A stretch of DNA of 64,000 bases from Ctenosaura bakeri (taxonomy: Eukaryota > Chordata > Lepidosauria > Squamata > Iguanidae): contig CAOLHI010000643.1 in NCBI GenBank assembly GCA_948474755.1, positions 62,001 to 126,000 of the forward strand, given 5' to 3'. The position numbers and the translations under genes are program-made. Shown here piece by piece: positions 47,224 to 58,874 of this stretch (its first letter is position 1; every line of letters begins with the position of its first letter). Under the pieces are notes generated by a model. That model saw nothing but the letters and a program-made list of their open reading frames with translations, made no database searches and was not told the origin of the DNA.

Positions 47224-47990
47224 TCAGATTTCAGCAGTAGCCAGAAGTACATTTGCACAGTTAAGACTTGTGTACCACCTGTGCCCATTCCATGAGATGA
47301 CAGACCTGGCCACAGTGACACATGCCTTGGTTACATCTCAGTTGGATTACTGTAATGCACTCTATGTGGGACTGCCTTTGAAGAATGTTCAGAAATTTCA
47401 GTTGGTCCAGAGAGCTGCAGCCAGATTATTAACTGGGCCTGGCTACAGGGATCACACAGCTCCCCTCTTGCAATAACTCTACTGGCTGCCAGTCTGTTTC
47501 TGGGCACAATTCAGAGTTCTGGTGATAACCTATAAAGTCTTGCACAGTTCAGGTCTAGGTTATTTGAAGGACCATGTTCTCCCTTACAAACAAGCCTGGG
47601 CTTTGAGATCTGCTGGAGAAGCCTTACTTTCTGTCCTACCACCTTCACAGCTGCATCTGGTGGGAACATGGGAGAGGGCCTTTTCAGTTGCTGCCCCCAG
47701 ACTCTGGAACTCCTTTTCTTTCTATAGACAAACAAAAACATTTTTTCCCCCTGCAGGCATTCAATCTGTGATTTTGACCTGGCAAATTAAAGGCTATTCT
47801 TAACTATATAGCATTTGTGAATGTTTGTGTTTTAATTATGTGTTTTAACTTTTTAAAAAATTATTATCTCACTGTTTAATTTGCATTTTAATTTTTATAT
47901 TTCATGATATTTAACTATTCTTTTTTTAAAAAAATTGCTGTAAGCTGTTTTGAGTCCTTACCAGGAAAAAACTTTGGATATAAATAAAGG

Positions 47991-48025
<35 letters not shown>

Positions 48026-48040
48026 GTGATGATGATTCTG

Positions 48041-48965
48041 TTGGTAGAACTGTTTCCTGCCAACTGATATCAGTAATCTTCAAACAGAACAATTGCTAGA
48101 TGATGCCTTCAGCTCTTTCCATAGGGGATGAGATGTCATAGTCTTCTGTCTCCATTGTTTGCCAATGAGCCATAAACAAGAACAATACCAATGTTTATTG
48201 GTCTGAAATGATTACACAGCTTCAAGGTATAGCCTTCCTACTCTTTGTTCATCCAGAGGATCAGAATGGGCTAAAACTTGCCAAGCTTTTCCCCAGCAGA
48301 ATAAGCAGTTTGTAGATTGCACCAGATCATCCACCGAAAGTAAGTGTAGTAAGTCTGGGCAGGATCAGGCTCCCCTTCCCCAACCTCTAATTTCAGTGTG
48401 GGTAATCTGTGTGGGTAAAAGAAGTCTGTTCAGATACTACAGAGTTACTCATCAGAGTTTAAGTTGTCAGACAGGGGCCCCTTTTTCCCAGAATTGATTG
48501 GATCAACTTCTTTCCTGATTGAGATCTCGAGTCTTTCCAGGTGTTGTAGGGAAGTGCCGGATAGTACAGAGACGAGTCTGACACAGCTCCCCAGAACTGC
48601 TGAGGGGGGTGAAGGCGATAGGCAAGCTATGATTAGAAGCCACACCTTGGAAGACAGCCTGCTGAAGAGTTCTTCCTTAACTTCCATCCTCTCAAGAACA
48701 AGCCTTTAGCTTCTGATTCCTTCTTCCAAGGCTCAGACAAATTCAACATCCCCTCCACACTGCTGCTCTACCTCAGTGACCCAAAAGGAAACATAACATT
48801 AGAATGGAACTCCTAGTATGTTATTTTACTGAGCTAAATACCATCAGGTTAGTCAGGAATTTGAATTCTCCATTCAGTGAAGCCATTGCAGGCATACATG
48901 CTCAGTTACCAATGTGAAAAGCCACTGCCACAAAATAGTGTAAAGCATGCACTTCCACATTCAAA
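48041..48965. other. Intronic DNA, possible LTR-like stretch at 48420-48780
   Basis: No gene. 48420-48780 is GC-richer and mildly LTR-like on the minus strand (a frame ending SDNLNSDE), but neither ends nor a family could be set. The remainder is plain intronic DNA. Confidence 0.35.
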
Positions 48966-49078
48966 TCATCATCATCATCATCATCATTTTATTTATTATT
49001 TCATTGTCTATGTGTGGCTGATGGAAAGGTCCTCTAGATGATCATTGCTAGTCCAGTCCAAAACCTCCTGCTCTGTGG
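48966..49078 (-). mobile_element. L2-type LINE 3'-end scrap with (ATC)n tail
   Basis: An ATC repeat (48966-48988), then TTTTATTTATTAT, then AAAGGTCCTCTAGATGATCATTGCTAGTCCAGTCC, which matches 33175-33212 in the larger minus-strand copy. Internal 3'UTR is deleted. (Matched stretch lies at 49026-49061.). Confidence 0.55.
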
Positions 49079-49689
49079 TGTCATATTTTCCTTCCCTATG
49101 ATTGTGTTTCCAGCTCAAAACTTCCTGATCCCCCTGTTGGGCCCAAACAGAATCAAAAGCCAGGACTGATATATCCAGCTGGAGGATAAAGGGCTGTGAA
49201 AAAGTGAGTGCTCAGTGAAAATTGATCCTTCAGGGCATGGAAGGCCCTGACCTCCACTTCCACAAGCCCCCATCTAGTCATGAGATGCCCTCTTTTTCAT
49301 GAGGTCAGTCAAAGAGGCAGCCAGAGAAGCAAAATATGATATAAATTTTATGTGATACCTATGAGCCCCAAATTATTGCACCTCTTTCTTTGATTGTGGC
49401 AAAGGCCAGTAGAAGACCTCTTCTATATTCCCCAAGCAGGGCCCACATCTCTGTTTAGTATAATAAAACCAAAATACGGGATGTGAATTTGAGCAACTCA
49501 GCATTTTGCTGGTTTGGCTGCCAACCCAGCCTGACATACAGCAGTCAGAACCCGATGAATGTACGTTAGGTGAGTTCCTCAGAAGTATTAGATATTGTAA
49601 TACCACCAGTCTCCATCACACAACCAGTGGTGTTTTTAGTCTCTAACTCTTAAAGCCATCATGTTCAATGAGAATATTGGTCTCACAGA
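49079..49689. other. Intronic DNA, no gene seen
   Basis: Mixed composition, no recognisable coding or repeat family. Confidence 0.45.
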
Positions 49690-49900
49690 AGTCTGACCAG
49701 GCTTCAAGATCTTTTATGGATTCCCATTTCTTGGCTTCTGCCACCCTTAAAACATGTTTGGTGGGGATATGAGGGAAGGCATTATTGGTGGCTGCTCTCT
49801 GCTATTGTGGAATTCTTTGCCAAAGATAGCAAGGTTTTCTTCTGTCTTTAGGTAAAAAATGTTTTATTCAAGTAGACTTTCAACAATTGCCCGTCTGTTG
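49690..49900 (+). mobile_element. L2-type LINE C-terminal scrap
   Basis: Plus-strand remnants read like the conserved LINE C-terminus: 'ttggtggggatatgagggaa' corresponds to the VGT-ERAFS segment, 'ctattgtggaattctttgcc' to LWNSLP, and 'gtaaaaaatgttttattcaa' to K-FLF. Strongly decayed. Confidence 0.45.
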
Positions 49901-49975
49901 GAAAGGGGGCTTTATTTCTTCTGGCAAAGTAACAGTTTGTTTTAGTAGCAACTGTTATTTGCTGTAAATTCAACT

Positions 49976-50090
49976 TTTATTTATTCTGACCCTATGAATG
50001 AGAGACCTCTGGCATATCCTGTTATCAGCTGCCCTGCTTAGGTCTTGCAAACTCAGGCTGTGCCTTTCATGATTGAATAAATTGCCCTGC
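49976..50090 (-). mobile_element. RTE/BovB-type LINE 3' scrap
   Basis: The plus strand reads 'gaccctatgaatgagagacc', 'cagctgccctgcttaggtct' and 'tgcaaactcaggctgtgcct', the reverse complement of the segment also present at 23750-23810. So two RTE tails of opposite orientation are in the window. Confidence 0.55.
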
Positions 50091-52545
50091 AATGCACCCT
50101 TCCTATTTTTGTACTGCTCTGCTCTTTATCAAGCATAATATAATAATTATTATCTTCATATTACAACATTGTTTGAGTTTATCTGTACCTGTTTTTGTTT
50201 GGTTTTTACCAGTATCTGTTTCAGTCTTGCTGTGTGCTTTCCACTCCTGGAAGAAAAGTGGAACAGATGTTAAATTAATAATTAAATAACATTTCCGAGC
50301 ACTAACAATTTAACTAGAATTTAACTAGAATTGCCAGGTGTAGATCTAAGCAAGGCTGAAATACTTTCATGGGACAGGAAGTACAAGTTTACTAGATACA
50401 GATTTTTACATCCACATTGTAAGGAAGGGTAAAGATGTTGTCAACGCCAAGGTGTGGATGTCAAGCATGATTTCATTCAGGTACCACATTACAGTACCAC
50501 ATTACATTGTGATTTTTTTCTTATTCATACATACAATTACACATATGTTAGTGTGTGTTTCAGAATGAGACATTTTGATATCAATTTGACCATCTCACTA
50601 TGTTCAGTTTAAAAATACCAATTTGATACATTAGCACTGAAATGCAAGCCAAATTCGTCACCCATCCTTCCTACCCTCCTAGGTGGAACCACAATTGCTA
50701 TCATCCTCTTTAGATTTATAATTGTAACAGCTTCTCAGTTTTGGAGCCTGGAATCCTTTCTTTCTCAACTTCTTTCTATATAAAATGGCGTTATATTCAG
50801 AACACTATTTTTACTTTCTGTGCTGTGGTTGTTTAATTTGGCCATTAATCTCTGATGTCAAATTTTCTCTGAAAAACTAAATATGCTATAGAGACTGAAT
50901 TTTCCTTATTTGTCATGGGAGTAAGTTTTTCTTTTCTTTTTTTAAAGGTTGGTTAAGCATGACCTCTCCTGCCTGAATCTATGAAGTCTGTCATCAATCA
51001 AGCTGCACTTTGTATATAATCTTACCATCATATTACTAAATCTAATTTCAAAAATGATTCTTCATATAGATATTTTGAGATTACTCTTTTGAAGTATATT
51101 TTTCTGAAGGGGAAAAAGTCAACATGGACCAGTGGCTACATAATTGCTTTTGTAGTTTACACAACAAACTGTTATTATATCATGGTTTCTCATGTGCATA
51201 CAGTGATCTCTAAACTTTTTTTTTCTTTGTTTGTTTAAAATTTGTTTGTGATGGCCTTAAGAAGCCACCCAAAATCAATCCAGTGACCATTGGATTCATA
51301 CAGCTTTACACATAGAACAACACATTCTGGCTAAGACTATTCTCCACACACAATTTCACATCCTCCCACAGCCCAGCAGCCGTCAACATTCAGGAAGGGT
51401 CCTTGCTGCTGTCACTTACAGGTAAAGAAAGGGAAAGGAAGCAATTCAGACCACCAAGAAGCTGAACAGATCTTTTCTTGGTTGCAGGTGGGAATAAATG
51501 AGGATGTGCACCAATGTTTTCTTTCGCCAGGAGCTCAGAGCAGTCAAATCTTCATGGTTTGAAGTGCCTTCCCCTTTCTTCTCCTTCCCTCTGGTAAGAA
51601 GGAGCACCAACAGGCTCTTCCAGGGTTGACAGCTGCTAGTAGTGGAAGATTTTTAATGGAGTACACAGGCAAGACAATAGCCCTCTGTGTCTATCGAGAA
51701 AGGGACTTTCATTTTAGCCGTAGATAGGATGCTGCCTTTTGTGTGTTCACACATGATATAAAAAATCACACCAATCTCTGGCTGTTGCTCCATGTGCATC
51801 AACTTAGGTTTTCTCCTCTTGAAATGGGAAGAACCACTAAGAAGTACCTAAAGATATACCATTGGGATTAACGATTGAAAGGTAGCAGTGATGGAGGTAA
51901 TTGTGCATAAAGTGTGAAATGTAGGGTATGCAGGGTAAACTTCAACAGTTGTGATCTAGACTGAAATCTCCACAAAGCATCACATACTTAGCAAGTTGAG
52001 CTGCTGAACTTCTGCATATATTTTCAGTCATCCATGAAGTCAGTGAGTCTTCTTTTTGGCGGGGAGGGGGGGTGTCTAGTTTCCAGATATGCTTGATACC
52101 TTTTGGTCCAGGGAGATCCTCTTTAGGAGAGGACACACTATAGGTGGCAGACAGCTCTCTCAAACATAATGCATTAGCTTCCCTTCAGACTTAGTCAGTG
52201 AATCCACACCTACACACAATGTTACAGACAAGATAGGCAAAGGTCAGGACTACAAATGGTGGGACAGGCTGATTGATGCATCTTGTTCACATCATCAGGA
52301 TAAAAACTGAAACTGATCTCAAGAGAATTGACCAGAAAATTGTCCAGTGGCACACTTGACACTTCCCTAAAATATGCTATAACTGTGGAATCAAGATATG
52401 AGTGGATATGAATGACATCTCCTTAAAGTGCCTGGCAGATTTATCATAGTAGGTAACCTAGGGTTCTAAGCATGGGGTCTCTGAGCCTGAACCCAGTAGG
52501 CTCCTCACAATTCAGAATAGCTCTGCTGCATAGAATGCTGAATAG
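50091..52545. other. Unique intronic DNA, no gene seen
   Basis: AT-rich to 51.3 kb, then somewhat GC-richer to 52.3 kb. Some of 51.9-52.5 kb may be 3'UTR of the minus-strand LINE that follows, but no signature fixes it. Confidence 0.4.
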
Positions 52546-53369
52546 AAAAGATATAATAAGTTCTTTTTGCGAACTTCATTGGTGCATAGTGGGCACAACA
52601 AAAGTTTTTTGCCAATTTCCATTTCAGCCTACTGCTGTGTGAATCCCTCTGAACTAAGGGGAGCAAACCTATTTGAGCTAAATACAGTTACAAACAGTAG
52701 ATGCATATGCTCAGCCAAATTTGTGTATAAATAAGTGTGATGCCAGCTTCTAGCTGCAAGGCACCCTTGGGAACTGGTATTAGGAAAAAAAATGGCCAAG
52801 AAATTTATACTGCAAATCTTCTAATCATTTTAAGTTGGCAGTAGCCCAAAGGCAGATCCTTAAAAAATCAAGCATTGCAGGAAGAAAATTACACCTCTTC
52901 ATTTGAAAACAGCAAAATAGGTTATAATACTTCTCATAGTCTTTTCTGTCACATGGTCTTGCTGAGCTGACCGCATCTCAGTAGACTGGAATATTATTCC
53001 CACATATTTGAATATTGTAACTTGTTATACAGTGTGCTTACCCACATGCCATGTCGAAGTTTATAAAAAGTTATTACCTTAGTTTTGTGACAGTTCAATT
53101 AAGGAAGTGCTGTTTTTCAGTATTTAGGAAGTATCTCTAAAACCCCATCTTGTCCCAAAATTACTGCATCATCTACATATAGTGGGCCAGAGATCTTTTT
53201 AACTATCTTTGGAGCATGGGCAGTTAGGAATTACAAGAAGACAACAGTATAATGGATGGACAAATTAAAGAAAGTAGGGGCTAGAGTACATATTTGTTTT
53301 ACTTGTTCTAGTAGAGGGGCAGTAACTTTCAGCCATGTGTTGTTATACAGGCTTTTGATGAAAAGCAAT

Positions 53370-53779
53370 GGTCATTTCTGCATGCCATCACAGTTCTGCT
53401 GTGGGGATGGGATGGCAACAGCCTGCAGGTTGTGCTTTCACACAACATCATTGTGGTCTCACTTCCGTCTTGTCCCCATGTGTCGCAGTCACAGGATATT
53501 TGCTTAACAGATTAAATCTGTTAAGTCCCTGTGATCACACATGCTCCAGGATTTACCTGCCATGCAGAAGGGCAAGAAGCACAATGGTGGTGCTTTCTTC
53601 CCCAGCACAGCATGAAAAAGAGGCCGGCTGTGCTGTGGAATGAACAGGCATGTCACTCTTGCTCCGCTCCACAAGTCAGGTGTGGAGGAGAGCATTCCTG
53701 TCACGCTCCCTTCCCAGCAGTGGCACAGCCATGATTGCAATGAGAGGACACTGGAGAGTGTTATTGTGTGGAAATAGTG
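53370..53779 (+). mobile_element. PIF/Harbinger-like MITE inside the LINE (copy G)
   Basis: 410 bp, termini GGTCATTTCTGCATGCCATCAC and a complementary right end (GTGTGGAAATAGTG), flanked on both sides by AAT (53367-53369 and 53780-53782), a 3-bp target duplication. Contains a short perfect palindrome TTAACAGATTAAATCTGTTAA at about 53504-53524. Homologous to 32125-32535. Overlapping open frames are not genes. Confidence 0.75.
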
Positions 53780-54417
53780 AATGTCCTGTATCTATAAATT
53801 TTGAGGACACTTTTGTCTCAAAGTCATACAGTTTTTAAATCAATGAAAGCTGAACATAAGACCACCTTTAAAGCATATTCATCAGTAAGATTGTTCAAAA
53901 CTAAGTAATGATCAGTATTTGATCTGACCTGCCTGAATCTTGTTTTTTTTTTTTTTCTGAACATTTTCCTTCTCTGGCCAGTCAATTAGCTTATTGTATA
54001 AATCTTTTGCCTACGATTATACATACAGACTAACAGGTTGATAATTTTCCAGTTCAGTTTTTGAGTCTGTCTTGTGCATAGGGACAATTATAGTAGTACC
54101 ACAAATCCCAGGAATGTTCTCTGTTAAGTCAGTATAAGATAGAACACCAAGTAGTGAGGCCTACCAGTTGATGTTAAAGTTGATTTTATCACATAAAAAA
54201 TATCTATTATATTTACCAATGTCATTATCACTTTCTGCAAAGCCGGGTTCCTCAAAATGGGCAAGTGACATTTCCCACGCTCTTGAAATTAATATACAAT
54301 CAATTACACTAGTGCAATGACTGGAAAAAACAAAGGCATCTTCCTTCCTGATCTCTGTTGGTAGTTCCATTTAATATATGGAAATCTTGTATACAGAACC
54401 AAACGGAACTTCACATA

Positions 54418-54619
54418 GGCCATTTCCTCACTACACAGTTTTAATGCTATTATTCCACTTTGGACATCCTGTGGAATCCTGGGGTTTGCAGTTTAGGGAG
54501 GGGCATTTAGAATTCCCAACCAGAGAGCTCTTGGGCCTCAGTGAACTACAAACCCCAGAATTCCACAGGAGATTGAAAGTGGAATAAGAGCACTATAATA
54601 GTATAGTGCGGAAATGGTC
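54418..54619. mobile_element. PIF/Harbinger-like MITE, short palindromic type (copy C)
   Basis: 202 bp, termini GGCCATTTCCTCACTACACA and CTATAATAGTATAGTGCGG AAATGGTC. Shares CATCCTGTGGAATCCTGGGG and TTTGCAGTTTAGGGAGGG with copy B. Inserted into the endonuclease region of the minus-strand LINE. Flanks (ATA, TTG) have decayed. Confidence 0.75.
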
Positions 54620-54880
54620 TTGCACTTGTTATCTTTAGAAACAGAAAGACTGGAGAGAAATGGGCAGTAACTATTATTAGATGGACTTCAATGCACTTAG
54701 TGAACATAGTCACTGCCAGTGACTGGCAAGGGGTTATAAGAGTTAAATTCGCCTTAATACTTGCAGAAACAAAACATGCTAGTTCTTCTTGATTCCAAGT
54801 AACCTTAGTGGAAGGCATAGCTGCCAAATGATGGCATCTATATACATTCAGCGGTACAAGTTCTTCACACCATGTTGCTT

Positions 54881-57224
54881 ACAAGACTGTAATAGAGACA
54901 TACACATGAAAAAGAAAACTGTTAATTTTAAGCAAATAGCTTTCATGTGACTGCATCTCAATTATTTAATGAAATAGTATGCTTACAATCATAAGTAAAT
55001 CTTACTTTGTACTACATAAAAATCAATAATTCAAATCCTTCTTAGGTTTCTTTAGGTGTTAGCTGTATACTTTGATTTCTTAAGTTACTAATTGTTATCA
55101 GGCATTGATCATATTTGTGGCCAGAGATCAGTTTTGCCTTGCTCCAGTGGGGTTTTGTAAAATTTCTATGGGTAGGAGAAGAAGAAAAGTTGCATGTGGT
55201 TGGTTTTCCCATGTTGCTTGTCGCTGTGTGAAAAATATGAAGTAGAAACTGTGAAGTTCCCCTTTGGTATTATGTGCAAGGAAAATTTATATCTGCAACT
55301 GCATCCCTTATTCACCAGGCTGGATATTGCACAAGATCAATCTAGTATCTCTAATTTTCTCTTCTTCTGGATTTTGTAACATCTGTTGCTATCTTTATGA
55401 GTGTACAGATAAGTTTGTGGAATATTCTGAGCTGCAATATAGTCATGGAGTAAGAAATAAATGATTTTTTCTTTTTCTTTTCCCCTCATCTTCCTGTTGT
55501 TTCCCTTTACACTCTGGTATTGAAATGCAGCTTTTTCTTACTTGGAAATATACTTGTGAAATTGGAAGTAAAATTACTGTGCTAATTCTATTGTTTCTCT
55601 CTTAAAGAGACAGTCTTTTGTGATTCATGGGCTGACATTGGATGCATATAATATTTATTGGCACTTCATTATAACATGTTTTGGGTTGCACATTTGCTGA
55701 GAAGTTAAACCAGTAGTCCTACACACACAAAATTGGAAATAAGTTGTATGGAGCTCATCAGACTTCTTTCTGAGTATACATGTAGATGTGTAATGAGTAG
55801 ACATCTTAGAGTTTGTATTTTAAAAATCAAAATAATTTTTAAAAGTCCTTTGATAAATTAATTACCAGTACAGATTCAGTGCAAAGTGTTGAAGCAAATA
55901 GTCCAGGTAAAAATTGTGGTGATTTGCTAAATACAAATGAATAAGGAAACAGAAAGCCAACATGGCTGCGCAGTAAAATAAAGGAGAAAGTGAAAGAAAA
56001 GAAAGCATGTAGAATAGGGTAAGGAAATCCAAAGCTCAGATTGAACTGGAATTGGCTAGGGAAGGAAGGAGCAACAAAAAAGGGCCATTTATTTATTTAC
56101 TTACTTAAATATTTGAGGCAAGAGAAGAACTAAAGAAATGTTGAGGCTGCTGCTCATTAAGGAAAGTAAAATGCTAACAAGTCACAGTGAAAAGGCAGAA
56201 TGGATCAACATCTATTTTACTTGATTTTTTATTCCCAGAAAGAGAATGATGTGTATCCATACAACAGAGATATGGTAAGACTGCAAATCAAAATTGACAA
56301 GGAGATAATCAGGAATCACCTAGTCAATCTAAATGAATTCCAGTCTGAATATTTCTTTTCTTAATCATGAAATATTTAGAATTCAAATGACCTCTGAATT
56401 CTATTATTGTGCTAATAAAAAAGGATATCCTGCATTATGTAGTGTTTAGTGGGATTCCTATAAAGCTTTTCTGAAAGGCAATATCATTGCATATGCTTCC
56501 TACAGAAAGAGTCTTAGAATTCAAAAGGAAGAATTGCACATACAATAAATCAATTTAAATTCCACCATTCCAAGATATATATCAGCTTTCAACAACCCAA
56601 GTATGATTTCAGTGACTTATTGTCATGTAAAGCAAATTTTGCATTAATTTGGCTGTTTCAAAGATAGTGGGAGCATGGGGACTGTCTGGTTGTATATTTG
56701 CACACAGATTAGAGCACCAGCAAAATTGTGCTTTTATTTCAGTGATGAAGGGTTCCTGCAACAAACTTTGTACTACTTTGAAAGATATAATTATGGGATT
56801 TCATAGATTTGTATTTTGTTAGTTTGTGTATTCTGTATTCTAAAAAATTAAATATTTTAAAATTTTGAATTTTTATTCAGTATGATATGCAAAAAGTAAT
56901 GATCCTAAGGGTTTTGATCTGAAGAGCTGTTGTTCTTAGGCAGAACTGTACCACAATTGGGTGTGCATTGTAAAGATTCTTTGAAAGCTTTCTTGTGAAT
57001 GGAAGAAATGAAAATAGTTAATCTATGAGAAATAGAAAAGCTTAAGGGCTATACCATTTCACTAGCTCTTTTATAACTTTTTTTAAAGTTCCAATTTCTT
57101 TTTATGAAGCTTCTGTTTCGATTATTCCCAGACAAGACAAAGATCATGCTTAGTGTGTGAAAATTTATGCCACATTGGATGTGTATATGTGAGGGGGGAG
57201 TCACTAGTTTACTAGGTGGTGCAA
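54881..57224. other. Unique intronic DNA, no gene seen
   Basis: AT-rich DNA without recognised elements. Confidence 0.5.
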
Positions 57225-58405
57225 AATTTGTAAATGTTTATCTGCACTCAGTATTTGATAAAGTCACTGAGGCCCTTTCCTCACCAGGCATTTAGAACAG
57301 GGCAGTGCGTCCTCTCACGGAGGTCGTCAGCACCTTGGAGCAGACTAGGAGCGGACTACTTACCGGAGATCCACACCTCAATCTGCTCCAAAACAATCCC
57401 AAGTGGTCCTCCAGCATGTTTCCTAAAGACCGCAAAAAACAGGTCTTTATTTTCCTGGAACTCACCATTGCATTTCTGCTCCCTTGTGCAGATTTGCAGG
57501 CTCGCACCAATGCGAGCCTATGATCTGCGGAGGTCAGGCTTTAGGCGTGGCGAGCTTCAGCGGTTGGTCAGGACCCACAACCAACGATCAACCGGAAGCC
57601 ACCATTTTGGAAGCTGGAACAGTGCGGATCTACAGACCTCGCACTGCTCTGATTCACCCCGGACCAAGGAGGAGACCTGCGGAAGGGCTTCAGGCACAGT
57701 CTGCATTGCTTCGGACCCCAGAAGAAGCAGTAGGTAACAGCACGGAATGATTCCCTCACCTTGTGCGGAAAGGGCCTCAGTATATTTTGATTAGCAAACT
57801 AATTACTTGTAGAATAGATGGAAACACCATCAGATGGATCCATCATTGGACCACGTTCAAAGAGTTATAACTAATGGTTCTGTTTCAAAATGGAGGAAAA
57901 TCTTGAGTGAAGTGCTCCTGGTTTCTGTCTTAGGCCACTTTTCAAAATTTTTATCCGTTACTTGGATGATGATATAGAGTGAATCTCTCAGCAAAGAGGA
58001 CAAATAGTACTTTAGTCTGTATTAATAGAACTATAGTCTCCATGTCAAAGGAAGTAATAGTCCAACTATGTTCTGTACTAGTCAGACTTCATCTGCATTC
58101 AGTTCTGGGCACATCCTTTATGTAGTTGGAGTGGGTTCGGAGAAGAGCATCAAGGATGATAAAAAGTTCTAATGGTTTTTAAGTTACAAGAAAGACAATA
58201 TTGGTAAAATATTAAACAGAACTCCTTGGAATAAGAGAGGTCTGGCAATGGAACAAAATACCTTGAGCTGGTGCAGGATTTCTTTCTCTGGACATCCTCA
58301 AAAAGAGGCTGGGCAGGTACCTGTTGGGGAATCTGTTTCTGGATTTCCTTCACTGAGCAGGCAGTTGGACTTGATGGCTTCCTATTTTATGATTCTGTGA
58401 GTGGC
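57225..58405 (+). mobile_element. CR1 LINE, old copy, split by a MITE
   Basis: Plus strand: SVFDKV at 57250-57268 is interrupted by the MITE at 57271-57776, then NTIRWIHHWTT-like and KELITNGSVSKWRKILSEVL (57822-57920), a degraded catalytic part, QFWAH-type and EWVRRRASRMIKSS (58125-58170), and a C-terminal LKKRLGRYL (58300). It ends 'gatggcttcctattttatgattctgtg', the CR1 3' terminus (58373-58400). Clearly older than the minus-strand CR1 at 25848: no open frame survives. 5' truncated. Confidence 0.75.
57271..57776 (+). mobile_element. PIF/Harbinger-like MITE, long type (copy E)
   Basis: 506 bp, termini GGCCCTTTCCTCACC and TTGTGCGGAAAGGGCC, flanked by TGA and TCA. Deleting it plus one flank restores the CR1 order FDKV-(P/H)-D-ILISKL, so the duplication is 3 bp. 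Internal order equals copy A: GTCCTCTCACGGAGGTCGTC, CCACACCTCAATCTGCTCC, GGCGAGCTTCAGCGGTTGG, AGCCACCATTTTGGAAGC. Confidence 0.8.
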
Positions 58406-58479
58406 TGCAGATAACCAAGTACCTTTCTGCAAATGAGCATTTAAAAGTGTAAGTTTAAATATGGAAATTATGTCAGCTT

Positions 58480-58872
58480 GCAGATTATGGCTCTCGTGTG
58501 TCATCCTGTTGCAATCCCAGCAGCACCTCTGCCAGGATGGGAGTGTGTCCCCAGCACTCCTCTCTGCACCCAACCAGCTGCCTATGGAAGGGTGTGTGGG
58601 AAACATGCCTCTTCCTTCTGCACTGCAGCCAGCCTTTTGCCCATACTGCAGTGTGATTGTGCTTCTGACCCTCCTATATGGTTGCCTGCAACGGAAGGCT
58701 CACACGATCGAGGGGTCATTGACAGCGTTTTTCCATCAATGATATACCCCATGATCACACTGGCTGGCAATGCAAGAAGGAAAGGACTGTGACATCATGT
58801 GGAAGTGTTGTTGCAGTCCTGCTCCTCTCATATCCCTATGCCAGAAGGACATTGTCTTATGGAAAGGGCTGA
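58480..58872. mobile_element. Possible MITE, GC-richer block
   Basis: A GC-richer block with internal resemblance to the 39753/53370 MITE group (GCAATCCCAGCAGCACC, GGATGGGAGTGTGTCCCC, CTTCCTTCTGCACTGCAG) and a right end TTATGGAAAGGGCTG. The left terminus could not be found. The overlapping open frames of 60-104 codons are not convincing genes. Confidence 0.35.
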
Positions 58873-58874
58873 CT

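Larger units (their letters stand above)
44030..48040 (+). mobile_element. L2/CR1-clade LINE split by two MITE insertions
   Basis: The LINE is in three pieces: 44030-44241, 44430-45042 and 47227-48040. Translation in broken frames gives EAVIKPLLKMPSLDP at the start, LLNLSAAFSTIDCGILLVHL (44485-44545), LFNIYMEPLEVVI (44700), a mutated catalytic box (YVEDTQ instead of the usual YADD-type, about 44770), WMRANKLKLNPNKTEVILV (44865-44920). After the second insertion come TSQLDYCNALYVGLPLKNVQ (47335-47395) and RAFSVAAPRLWNSF (about 47675). It ends in 'ggatataaataaagg' and a GATGATGATG tail (47993-48035), typical of L2 copies here. Inactive. Confidence 0.75.
52550..54880 (-). mobile_element. APE-type LINE, endonuclease and reverse transcriptase, split by two MITEs
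   Basis: Read on the minus strand from 54880: endonuclease segment CFVSASIKANLTLITPCQ (54775-54720), the MITE at 54418-54619, then the endonuclease C-terminal motif SVIDCILIS with ESDN (54310-54230). Next comes linker and the RT start TTIIVPMHKTD then LENYQPVSLYV (54100-54020), the MITE at 53370-53779, LAPTFFNLSI near 53260, the catalytic-site segment GPLYVDDAVILGQDG near 53170, and a Cys/His-like tail near 52590-52640. An APE endonuclease plus RT defines a non-LTR retrotransposon; the clade is not certain (not the CR1 seen elsewhere). Many stops and frameshifts. Confidence 0.7.

Noticed and set aside
51942..52163. Endonuclease fragment (CGDFSLDHNC at the end of a minus-strand frame)
   Set aside because: It lies on the 3' side of the reverse transcriptase of the minus-strand LINE, the wrong place for its endonuclease, and the rest of the frame shows no match.
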